From the NCBI RefSeq assembly GCF_000375585.1, contig NZ_AQWP01000022.1:290-45079 (forward strand): a stretch of 44,790 bases of DNA, given 5' to 3'. Positions 23,998 through 31,776 of the stretch are shown piece after piece (within the stretch, counting starts at the first letter, position 1; the number at the start of each line of letters is the position of its first letter). This DNA comes from Sinorhizobium meliloti 4H41. GTDB taxonomy: Bacteria > Pseudomonadota > Alphaproteobacteria > Rhizobiales > Rhizobiaceae. The translations under genes were made by a program, and so were the position numbers. The notes under the pieces are model-generated. The model was not told where the DNA came from. It did not search any database and saw nothing but the letters and a program-made list of their open reading frames with translations.

Positions 23998-25947
23998 ATG
24001 ATGAAGTCTCCTTCTTCGATCCCGCAAAACACCGACCAGAAGCAATTTCTGACGATATTGTCACGTGAGGAGGCCCTGGCCCGTTTCGAAGCAGCGCTGT
24101 TTCCCTGGTCGGTGCCGACTGAAAAATGGAGTTTAGCCGAGGCGCTCGGGCTCGCTCTTGCAGAAGACGTCGCGGCGCAGGTCGACATTCCACCTTTCGA
24201 CCGTTCCAATGTCGATGGGTTTGCGGTACGGGCAGCAGATCTGGTTGCCGCCTCTGACCTACAGCCTGTTCGATTGATGCTGAACAGGGAAACGATTGCC
24301 TGCGGCAGCGTCCCGCAACTTGCGGTATTGCCCGGGACCGCCACAGCCATCGCCACGGGGGGGCCTCTGCCACGCGGTGCGGACGCGATCGTCATGGTGG
24401 AATATACTCAGCCAGCCGAGGGTGGGGCCATCGAAGTGCGGCGTGCTGTCTCGCCGGGGCAGTTCGTCTCCACCGCCGGATCGGACATGGCGCGAGGAGA
24501 GGTCGTGTTGCGGGCTGGATCGGTGATCGGCGCGCGTGAGATCGGGATACTCGCAGCCTGCGGAACCCCGCAGGTAACGGTGGCCCGCAAACTCCGCGTT
24601 GCTGTTCTGTCCACGGGTGATGAGCTCGTGCAACCGGGCGAACCGCTGCAGCCGGCCGGCATTTACGACGCCAATGGGCCGATCGTTAGTGCGGCGGTCA
24701 CCGAAAACGGGGGCGAGGCCCATTTTTTGGGCGCGTTTCCAGACGACGAAGCCAGGCTCGAGACCGCGATGCGTGAGGCGCTCGCCTCCCATGACGTTCT
24801 GATTTTGTCCGGGGGTACTTCCAAGGGTGCGGGAGATGTCAGCTACCGTATTATTGGCCGCCTCGGAAAACCGGGCATCATTGCTCATGGTGTTGCGCTT
24901 AAGCCTGGAAAGCCGCTCTGTTTGGCGGTATGCGGCGGCAAGCCGGTTATCATTTTGCCAGGGTTCCCGACCTCGGCCATGTTCACCTTCCACGATATGG
25001 TGGTGCCCATCCTGCGGCGCATGGCGGGGCTGCCGCCGCGCGTTGATGCGCAGACGAGTGCGCAGCTTCCGTTCCGCGTTCCGTCCGAACTGGGACGCAC
25101 CGAGTTTGTCATGGTCTCGCTGGTGCACGGGCGGGACGGACTGATGGCCTATGCCACCGGCAAGGGCTCGGGAGCGATTACCGCCTTCGCCCAAGCTGAT
25201 GGCTTTATCCGCATTGACGCCTTCGCCGACCATCTGCCAGCGGGCGCACAAGTGCCGGTGACGCTGTTCACGCCGCAGGTCAGGGTGCCCGACCTCGTTG
25301 TGATCGGCAGTCACTGCACAGGCCTTGATCTTGTCGTGGGCAAGATCGCGCGCCAAGGGATTTCGGTGCGATCGTTGGCCGTCGGAAGCCTGGGCGGTCT
25401 TGCAGCCGCTAAACGCTGCGAGTGCGACCTTGCGCCGATCCATCTTTTCGACCCTCAGACACAAGTTTACAACACGCCGTTCCTTGGCGAGGGTATCGAG
25501 CTCGTGCCGGGCTGGCGGCGCATACAAGGCATCGTGTTCCGCCGCGGTGACGCGCGCTTCGAAGGCCGCAATGCGCCGGAGGCGGTGGAGGCTGCTCTGG
25601 CTGATCCCGAATGCATGATGGTCAATCGAAACCAGGGTGCCGGTACGCGCATCCTGATCGACCAATTGCTCGGCCAGACGCGCCCAGATGGCTACTGGAA
25701 CCAACCTCGCTCACACAATGCAGTCGCCGCCGCTGTCGTACAGAAACGCGCCGACTGGGGCGTCACGATCGGGCCGGTCGCGCGCGCGGCTGGCTTGGGT
25801 TTCATACCGCTGACGCAAGAGCACTTTGATTTCGCGCTAGTTACGGACCGGAAGGAGCGGGTGGCAGTTCAGGCATTCCTTGCCGCCCTGATGTCGCCTG
25901 ATATGCAGGACGCGCTGGAGCGGGCGGGATTCAGTCGAGCTTGCTGA
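23998..25947 (+). CDS. MoeA fused to a PBP-like domain
   Basis: Residues 1 to about 410 form a full MoeA: PPFDRSNVDGFAVRA, TAIATGGPLPRGADAIVMVE, LRVAVLSTGDELVQPGE, LILSGGTSKGAGDVSYRII and ALKPGKPLCLAV with ILPGFPTSAMF. Residues from about 430 to 649 form a PBP-like domain (VVIGSHCTGLDLVVGKIA, then MMVNRNQGAGTRILIDQLL). A similar domain is in the regulator at 19581. MoeA inserts Mo or W into the cofactor. A built-in ligand-binding domain could hold the oxyanion or sense it. Downstream of tupBCA, this protein is a good candidate for a tungsten-directed MoeA. The metal choice is inference. Confidence 0.88.
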   Translation: MMKSPSSIPQNTDQKQFLTILSREEALARFEAALFPWSVPTEKWSLAEALGLALAEDVAAQVDIPPFDRSNVDGFAVRAADLVAASDLQPVRLMLNRETIACGSVPQLAVLPGTATAIATGGPLPRGADAIVMVEYTQPAEGGAIEVRRAVSPGQFVSTAGSDMARGEVVLRAGSVIGAREIGILAACGTPQVTVARKLRVAVLSTGDELVQPGEPLQPAGIYDANGPIVSAAVTENGGEAHFLGAFPDDEARLETAMREALASHDVLILSGGTSKGAGDVSYRIIGRLGKPGIIAHGVALKPGKPLCLAVCGGKPVIILPGFPTSAMFTFHDMVVPILRRMAGLPPRVDAQTSAQLPFRVPSELGRTEFVMVSLVHGRDGLMAYATGKGSGAITAFAQADGFIRIDAFADHLPAGAQVPVTLFTPQVRVPDLVVIGSHCTGLDLVVGKIARQGISVRSLAVGSLGGLAAAKRCECDLAPIHLFDPQTQVYNTPFLGEGIELVPGWRRIQGIVFRRGDARFEGRNAPEAVEAALADPECMMVNRNQGAGTRILIDQLLGQTRPDGYWNQPRSHNAVAAAVVQKRADWGVTIGPVARAAGLGFIPLTQEHFDFALVTDRKERVAVQAFLAALMSPDMQDALERAGFSRAC

Positions 25948-26075
25948 TGGACCAGTGGCCTAGGAACGGATTCGCGTTTCCTGATCGAGCAGAGGTAACA
26001 CTGTATCGCATGGCTGCGCGAAGGCTCGCCTGGCTCGGGCGAAGGCTATAACGTGCCTCATATCAACATCCTTGA
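25948..26075. other. Short gap with a possible ORF fragment
   Basis: No complete gene is present. One plus-strand frame reads WLREGSPGSGEGYNVPHINI and continues to a stop near 26129 inside the IS30 remnant. It looks protein-like and may be the tail of a gene cut by the insertion, but I do not recognise it. Confidence 0.3.
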
Positions 26076-26583
26076 TCATTCGGACATCATTGATGGATTG
26101 GAGAATCTAACCCGAGCGCAACAATGACGTGTGAAGGGTAGGGCATCAGCTACTTCGCGCAAATGTGCCATGAAGACTTCGGCCGGTGTGCGGTAGCCCA
26201 GGCACTTGCGCGGCAGCGAGTTCATGTGATGGGCAAGGGCGACCAGCTGCTGCTGGTTGACGGCGGACAGATCCGTATCGCTTGGCACAAAGCGGCGGAT
26301 GCGCTTGTTGGCGTTCTCGACGGCGCCTTTCTGCCAAGGTGCATTCGGATCCCAGAACCAGCTCCTGGCGCCGAGTCCATCTTCCATTGCGCTTCAGCTC
26401 ACGATAGATCGTTGATCGATGCCGACCGAGTTGGCGGGCGATCTCACCGACAGGAATCTTGCGTTCCATGAGCTGATGCAGACGTCGGCGATCGGAAAGG
26501 GGGAGCTGCGAATAGCAGAGCGACATCCAAAAATCTCCAAGAGGCAAGCCATTGTTCTCATCGCTTGATAATTGAATATACAA
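26076..26583 (-). pseudogene. IS30-family transposase, internally deleted and frameshifted
   Basis: The N-terminal part (from 26583 in one frame) has the IS30 helix-turn-helix: YSQLPLSDRRRLHQLMERK, then IARQLGRHRSTIYRELKRN. Immediately after it, in another frame (26387-26076), comes the transposase C-terminus: FWDPNAPWQKGAVENANKRI and LPRKCLGYRTPAEVF. IS30 transposases usually have well over 300 residues, so some 200 central residues including most of the catalytic core are missing. The element cannot transpose on its own. Terminal inverted repeats were not identified with confidence. Confidence 0.85.
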
Positions 26584-26647
26584 CTATAAATTGTAAAATC
26601 AGATAAGGCATATTATGGAACTTCAGTATTTGACCTAGCATTGCAAT

Positions 26648-26899
26648 TTGAAATTCACTCGCCAATTACGACCGCATCCGCAATCGGGACCTGAAGGAGC
26701 TGGCGGACGTCGCCAGCCCTTCGTCCGATCGAAGCTCTTGGACGGGACCATGCTATACACCGTCATCACTCAGGCAGTCGAAACCGTGGTGCTGGTCGGC
26801 GACCCGGATTACCTCACCGAGGTGATCGCGATATCCCCAAAGGCCTTGGATCGAGGCCAGATTCTCATGTTTGAAAATGACAACAACGACGCAACCTGA
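26648..26899 (+). pseudogene. C-terminal remnant of a RecD-like AAA helicase
   Basis: The readable part is RSKLLDGTMLYTVITQAVET followed by VVLVGDPDYLTEVIAISPKA. It resembles the end of RecD-like/ATP-dependent exodeoxyribonuclease helicases, where a line such as RSRLLDRTLLYTAITRA... is usual (compared from memory). Most of the protein is absent, and the first 25 residues of the frame do not look like it. It is therefore a decayed end piece left beside the IS30 scar. Confidence 0.5.
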
Positions 26900-27319
26900 T
26901 GTGTGCACGACAAGGAGATCGCTAATATGCAACCCGCTAGGGAGGCGGATATGGCAGGCATAATCGCGAAATAAAATCTGCGGCGTTTCGTCCGCGAGCC
27001 TATGATCATTGCATCGGGCGCGTCATCGCGCGGTCATTCGGTATTCTCTTTTGGGTGGGTTTTCGCGATCATCCCACCGCTCAAATTCTCTTTGCGGCGG
27101 CGACGCTGCGATGTCGGGAGCTAGCGCCAAGACTGCACCGTCGGATGGTGTTCCCGAGCGGCGAAGCGGGAAGCCGTGTGGAGCGGACGTGTGTTTCCTG
27201 CGCAGCGTCGGCGAGGTTCCCGCACGCCGACCGGCGCCCGTGCGCAACGTCCGAAAGGTCGCGTCCTCGACGATACCCGGCGGCCAATATCGATGGAACC
27301 CAAAGCGCGGGTCCGCCGG
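26900..27319. other. Region without a recognisable gene
   Basis: About 420 bases lie between the helicase remnant and the response-regulator stop. A 15-codon ORF (MQPAREADMAGIIAK, near 26929) has AAGGAG before it, but nothing supports it as a gene. Other frames are arginine-rich chance frames. The stretch looks like decayed or horizontally acquired junction DNA. Confidence 0.45.
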
Positions 27320-28288
27320 CTATCCACGTTGCGTGGACGCGCCATCAAGCGCTTTGTTCGCTCGGCCATTATTGCGGGTCATAAGGCCCGCTTCGCTAGC
27401 CTGAGTGTGGGCGAAAGCAGGGAAATGACGCATGTTGGCTTTCTCGAATTCGCCGGGCGAAAGAGGGGCGTCCACGTAAACCCAGTGCCGGATGTATCGC
27501 TCCAGGAACATCTGCACCAGTTTTCTTCCTTTCGGAGTGATGCGCAGCAGTACGCTCCTTCGGTCATTTCTATCCGGGCTTCGCGTCACGAGACCCAAGA
27601 CCTCCAGGCTCTTCAGATGCCGATGTGCGGTCGCGGTGGCGGTACCGACGCTGTGCAAGGCAGAAGAAACCGATATAGGAGTGCTCTTGGCGTCTCCGAT
27701 TGCGATCTCAACGAAGATATTCCATGCCGTGTCGGAGATCTTGTCACCGAAGACGCTGTTGCGTTCGCGGCGCGCCAGGGCAATTCGATTGAGAATCGCT
27801 TCTTCGTTGAGATTCTTGGCGTGCAGAAGGTTCCTGTCCGAGCGAATGCGCTCCTCCGCCCTCCTGATGACCTCGATGGCCTCGTCAAGCGATACCGGCT
27901 TATGCAGAAAGTCGAATGCCTGATACCGTATGGCCATGACGGCGAAGTCGAAAGAACTGACCGCCGAGCTGACGATTCCGACAAAGTGTCTTTCAAGCGA
28001 TCGATATTTCAACTTGCGCAGCAGGTCAAAACCACCCGTATCGATGTCTATTATGGCAATATCGATGCTGTCATTGCTGTCGAATGCTCGAATAGCGTCC
28101 TGGCCCGAACAGGATACGATGCAGTCTATGCCGCGGCGGCCAAGGGTGACTTTGAAACGCGACCTACTCGCGGCGATCGGACGTGATCCGCTTGTCCAGC
28201 AGCCGCGCGGAGACGGAGCGCCTCCTGCGCACACCTTCGGTGCTTCGCGTCCAACGTCCCTGGACGTCGGCCGCGCTATGTCATGCAA
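27320..28288 (-). CDS. Response-regulator-like protein with MarR-type winged-helix output
   Basis: A receiver-like domain is visible: CIVSCSGQDAIRAFDSND, phosphate-site Asp in IAIIDIDTGGFDLLRKLK, switch residues in VGIVSS, and the late Lys in QAFDFLHKPVSLDEA. A winged helix of MarR type follows: STPISVSSALHSVGTATATA, then LEVLGLVTRSPDRNDRRSVL with ITPKGRKL. The receiver start with its acidic pair (usual DD) is not found; the frame is open but the N-terminus is not family-like and has only TTG or GTG starts (28327, 28288, 28234). A frameshift near 28190 is possible. No histidine kinase is in the window. It follows the amino-acid transporter ATPase directly and may be cotranscribed with it. Confidence 0.65.
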   Translation of the reverse strand: MHDIARPTSRDVGREAPKVCAGGAPSPRGCWTSGSRPIAASRSRFKVTLGRRGIDCIVSCSGQDAIRAFDSNDSIDIAIIDIDTGGFDLLRKLKYRSLERHFVGIVSSAVSSFDFAVMAIRYQAFDFLHKPVSLDEAIEVIRRAEERIRSDRNLLHAKNLNEEAILNRIALARRERNSVFGDKISDTAWNIFVEIAIGDAKSTPISVSSALHSVGTATATAHRHLKSLEVLGLVTRSPDRNDRRSVLLRITPKGRKLVQMFLERYIRHWVYVDAPLSPGEFEKANMRHFPAFAHTQASEAGLMTRNNGRANKALDGASTQRG

Positions 28289-28298
28289 GAGGCCGCCC

Positions 28299-29093
28299 TC
28301 AAATTTGCCGCTCCTGCCAGCTCGCAAGAAACGACTTCAGCCGATCACTTTTCGCATGACTGAACAATTCGCTTGGGTGGCCTTGCTCAACAATAGCTCC
28401 CGCGTCCATAAAGATAACCCGGGAAGCCACTTTCGCAGCAAATCCCATCTCATGCGTGACGATCACCATGGTCATGCCCTCTGAAGCCAATTGCTTCATA
28501 GTCTCGAGGACCTCGCCGACCAATTGGGGATCGAGTGCCGACGTCGGTTCATCGAAAAAGATGACCTGAGGCCGCATCGCCAGCGCACGGGCGATGCCAA
28601 CGCGCTGCTTCTGACCGCCGGATAGCATGGACGGGAAGGAATCCGCCTTACAATCCATCCCGACTTTGCGCAGGGCTTCCAAGGCCCGGTTGCGAGCATC
28701 CGCCCGATCCAAACCTAGTACAGTTTTGAGCGCAGCGCCTACGTTCTCAACTGCGGTCATGTGGGGCCACAGATTGAAATGCTGGAACACCATACCTATC
28801 GGTTGACGGACCGCCGCGATTTCCGAACTGCTAGCTGGCAACCGTCTTCCGCCCTGTTCACGATAACCGAGGAGCTTGCCGTTGATGAAAACCGAACCGC
28901 CGTCGTAGTGGTCAAGGAAGGCAAGGCTCCGTAGCAGAGTTGACTTGCCAGACCCTGAGGGCCCGATAATACACACAACCTCTCCGCGCTCGATATCGAG
29001 GTCTACCCCATGAAGAACTTGGAGGTCGCCGAATTTCTTGATCACGTTTTTGGCAGCCACGAGGGGCGCGCTCTTTGTCATATGGGAATTCAT
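28299..29093 (-). CDS. Polar amino-acid-type ABC transporter ATP-binding protein
   Basis: The 264-residue ATPase has Walker [11 protein letters not shown]-loop [13 protein letters not shown], signature [15 protein letters not shown], Walker [14 protein letters not shown] and switch His in [19 protein letters not shown] is typical of the GlnQ/HisP group. Its ATG overlaps the upstream permease stop as ATGA at 29090-29093. It energises uptake with the two permeases and the binding protein upstream. The substrate cannot be read from it. Confidence 0.92.
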   Translation of the reverse strand: MNSHMTKSAPLVAAKNVIKKFGDLQVLHGVDLDIERGEVVCIIGPSGSGKSTLLRSLAFLDHYDGGSVFINGKLLGYREQGGRRLPASSSEIAAVRQPIGMVFQHFNLWPHMTAVENVGAALKTVLGLDRADARNRALEALRKVGMDCKADSFPSMLSGGQKQRVGIARALAMRPQVIFFDEPTSALDPQLVGEVLETMKQLASEGMTMVIVTHEMGFAAKVASRVIFMDAGAIVEQGHPSELFSHAKSDRLKSFLASWQERQI

Positions 29094-29746
29094 CGGTATG
29101 CGTTAGCCCCCGTTTCAAGGCGATTTCCGAAATGGGCGATCACAGTGTTCAAGAGCCAGTAGAGGATTGCGATCGCGAGATATGGCTCAATGAAGGCAAA
29201 GGTTTCGTTCGACATTTGGGTCGCCGCCTTAGTGAGGTCGGCGATCGTAAGCATTGACAGCAGTGCAGAATCCTTCACGAGAGCGATCAGCTGATTGATC
29301 AGAGGCGGAAGAATTAGACCTTTCATCTGAGGCAGCTCGATCTTCGTAACGATACTGCGACGGTCGAACCCCAGCATTTGAGCGGCCTCGATCTGTCCGA
29401 TCGAAATCGACAGAAAGCCGCCTCGGAAGATCTCGGCAAAATAGGCAGCAGAATAGAGCCCAAGCCCGACGATCCCTGCTGCCATTGGCGTAAGTGAAAG
29501 GCCCAGAGATGGCCCCCCGTAGTAGAGCAAGAACAAGACGAGCAGTGCGGGAAGCCCGCGCATGATCTCGACGTAAACGCGCGCCGGTGATGAGATCAGC
29601 TTCGGCTTTGCGAGAAGCATAAGCGACAACGGTATTCCGAGAGTTATACCGATCGCCGCCGCCGCCGCACTGCACACGGAAGTGATCAGAAGGCCGTGCA
29701 AAAGGATCGGCCAGTACTGTGCGAACAATGTGAAATCTAACGGCAT
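29090..29746 (-). CDS. Polar amino-acid-type ABC transporter permease
   Basis: This is a 218-residue membrane protein of the HisM/GlnP group. Segments include [20 protein letters not shown] and [20 protein letters not shown], with the coupling loop [21 protein letters not shown] and a late [19 protein letters not shown]. It overlaps the ATPase gene by four bases and follows the other permease by one base. With that paralogous permease it probably forms a heterodimeric channel. Confidence 0.9.
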   Translation of the reverse strand: MPLDFTLFAQYWPILLHGLLITSVCSAAAAAIGITLGIPLSLMLLAKPKLISSPARVYVEIMRGLPALLVLFLLYYGGPSLGLSLTPMAAGIVGLGLYSAAYFAEIFRGGFLSISIGQIEAAQMLGFDRRSIVTKIELPQMKGLILPPLINQLIALVKDSALLSMLTIADLTKAATQMSNETFAFIEPYLAIAILYWLLNTVIAHFGNRLETGANAYR

Positions 29747-29747
29747 C

Positions 29748-30401
29748 TTATTCCCTCCCGCTCACTGCCAAGCGACCTTCGACGAAGCTTCCCGCACGGG
29801 CCAACGCAAGATTGAGGACAATGTAGATTATTGCCAGGAGAGCGTAGGTCTCGAGCGGCTGGTACGAGGCGGAGACGATCTGCTGCCCACGGCGCATCAG
29901 TTCGGTAACCGAGATGATCGACACCAACGAGGAGTTCTTTACGAGAATCCCGAGTTCGTTGATCAACGGGGGAAGCGACAGGCGGATAACCTGCGGAAGC
30001 TTGATGCTCCACCATATGCTGAGTGGCTTGAAGCCCAGGATATCCGCGGCCTCGACCTGCCCCTTCGGAATCGCGAGAGAGCAGGCGCGAAATATCTCGG
30101 CCTGGAATGCCGCCGAATTTAACCCGAGGCCTAATGTTGCGGCGACAAACGGATCTATCTGGTATCCGAAGGCCGTCGGCATGTAGAACAGCATCAAAAG
30201 CTGGACCAAAATTGGCGTGCCTCTAACCGCGCTGCGGTAGACGCGACACGGGCCGTCGATTACGGTGTGCTTGGAGGAGAGACCCGCAGCTAGGGTCAGG
30301 CCAACCGCCCCACCTAGCAAAATCCCGAGAACCGAAACCCATATTGTCATGAGGAGACCGTCACGAATGACGTCTCCGTAACCGGTGATGATCGCTAACA
30401 T
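29748..30401 (-). CDS. Polar amino-acid-type ABC transporter permease
   Basis: From the ATG at 30401 (GGGGGGAA before it) the product has 217 residues. It starts MLAIITGYGDVIRDGLLMTI, followed by YRSAVRGTPILVQLLMLFYM and the coupling loop VEAADILGFKPLSIWWSIKL, then LGILVKNSSLVSIISVTEL. It is paralogous to the next permease. The longer frame upstream of 30401 overlaps the binding-protein gene and is not family-like. Confidence 0.9.
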   Translation of the reverse strand: MLAIITGYGDVIRDGLLMTIWVSVLGILLGGAVGLTLAAGLSSKHTVIDGPCRVYRSAVRGTPILVQLLMLFYMPTAFGYQIDPFVAATLGLGLNSAAFQAEIFRACSLAIPKGQVEAADILGFKPLSIWWSIKLPQVIRLSLPPLINELGILVKNSSLVSIISVTELMRRGQQIVSASYQPLETYALLAIIYIVLNLALARAGSFVEGRLAVSGRE

Positions 30402-30469
30402 TTCCCCCCCGCGAAGAGATGGCCGGCATCGATGCCTCGCGAAAGCGGGCGTCCGCCGACCATTCTTGA

Positions 30470-31312
30470 TCAGAACTTGATTGGCGCTGCGGGTACGTCC
30501 ATCGTGATCCCGAACCACTTCTTCTGGAGGGTGGCGAGTGTACCGTCACGATTCATGGCCGCGATCTTATTATCGATGAAAGCGTTCAACGATTCTTGAT
30601 CGGCCCCCTTCTGCCCAGCCCAAGAATAGTATTTCTTCGGCCCGATCGTACCATCGACCATCGCAAAAACATCTGGTCGGGCACGAACGGCATCCAGGAG
30701 GTTCGGGAGACTGTTCACCACGACCGCGACACGTCCAGCGGCGAGGTCGGCATAAGCTTCATCGAAGGCAGTGTAGTCTTTGAAGTCGCCAACTGGCGTG
30801 CCCTTCGCAGCCATTTCATCGGCGAATTGCTTTGCCGCCGCAAGCTGCGCGGATCCCGTCTGGGACCCAATGGTTTTCCCCGCGACATCCGCAGGCGTGG
30901 TGATCGACGCGTCGTCGGCTTTTTTCATCATCGCAACCGTCGCATCGGCGACGGGAGTTGTCAGATGGTACTTCTCCGCGCGTTCCGTTGTAACCGTCAA
31001 CGCGCTCACCACAAAATCGAAACGTCCAGCAGCAAGACCCGGAAGGATGCCCGGCCACGGGACATCAAGTCGATTGAGTTTGACCCCCTTCATCTCGGGG
31101 TCCTGCATGATGATGTCGATGATATCGCCGGTGTAACCTACAATCTTGCCGTCCTTCACGAAGTCGAACGGTGCGTTTGCGGTTTCAGTCGCGACAGTGA
31201 ACTCGCCCTTGGCTTTGATATCGGAAAGAGCGTCGGCCGAAGCCGCGGTCGAAAGCCCCAGAACGGCCATAGCCGAAAGGGCGGCAGCACCTACCTGATT
31301 AATAAATCTCAT
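30470..31312 (-). CDS. Polar amino-acid-type periplasmic binding protein
   Basis: AAGGGGAAC precedes the ATG at 31312. A signal peptide (MRFINQVGAAALSAMAVLGL... to ASADA) leads a 280-residue protein with the family 3 solute-binding pattern: FTVATETANAPFDFVKDGKI, then VGYTGDIIDII and RFDFVVSALTVTTERAEKY, and VAGKTIGSQTGSAQ. The WPGILPGLAAGRFDFV section forms the ligand cleft in this family. It captures the substrate for the two permeases and ATPase that follow. The ligand is unknown; an amine or amino acid linked to formamide breakdown is possible but only suggested by position. Confidence 0.92.
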   Translation of the reverse strand: MRFINQVGAAALSAMAVLGLSTAASADALSDIKAKGEFTVATETANAPFDFVKDGKIVGYTGDIIDIIMQDPEMKGVKLNRLDVPWPGILPGLAAGRFDFVVSALTVTTERAEKYHLTTPVADATVAMMKKADDASITTPADVAGKTIGSQTGSAQLAAAKQFADEMAAKGTPVGDFKDYTAFDEAYADLAAGRVAVVVNSLPNLLDAVRARPDVFAMVDGTIGPKKYYSWAGQKGADQESLNAFIDNKIAAMNRDGTLATLQKKWFGITMDVPAAPIKF

Positions 31313-31737
31313 CGATGTTCCCCTTGAGATTGCCATCCATGCGCCGGCGATCGGAAGCCTTCTCCTCTTTCCGACCACGGCAAATGAGCATCATGGGGCG
31401 CTACCCGAGCGGCATATTCCAGATGCCCATAGGGACATGTTGCGCAAACGCTGCAGGAGAGCAAAACCGAAGTTCTTATCAAGGTATAAGTCGCGCTGAT
31501 GCGCGGCCGGGAACTGACGGAAAGCAATTCTTATCGCCTTTTCAGCAACATAGACTGTTTGGGAGTGTACCAAGGCAGCTGGATTTGTATGGTGGGCTTC
31601 AGCTGTCACGACGGCGGCAAAACAAAAAGGCGATTCACGCCGCTGCGGGCGGGCCCCGCCCTTTCTTAAAGTGGCCGACCGTTGTCCCGTTGCTAATAGT
31701 GGAGAAGCGACATTGTGGAACAAGTGCAAGAGGCGGC
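31313..31737. other. Intergenic region upstream of the amino-acid transporter
   Basis: About 425 bases separate the formamidase operon hairpin from the binding-protein start. They must hold the promoter of the leftward transporter operon. Near 31647-31661 a GC-rich palindrome (GGGCGGGCCCCGCCC type) stands beside a short T-run on the plus strand. No gene is convincing. Confidence 0.45.
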
Positions 31738-31770
31738 GTACCAGGATGGCACCCGCGGCCATCCTGGTAC
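31738..31770 (-). terminator. Strong 13-bp hairpin directly after the last formamidase gene
   Basis: Arms GTACCAGGATGGC and GCCATCCTGGTAC pair perfectly around a seven-base loop. On the minus strand the hairpin begins six bases after the dimethylformamidase large-subunit stop. There is no long T-run behind it, so it may end transcription with help, or stabilise the 3' end of the long operon mRNA. Confidence 0.6.
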
Positions 31771-31776
31771 GTGTGA

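Noticed and set aside
24259..25704. A 481-codon minus-strand open frame inside the MoeA-PBP fusion
   Set aside because: The opposite strand encodes a full MoeA with all motifs. The antisense product is rich in His, Arg and Gln with no known pattern.
27176..28186. A 336-codon plus-strand frame across the response-regulator gene
   Set aside because: The minus strand shows receiver and MarR motifs; the plus-strand product shows none.
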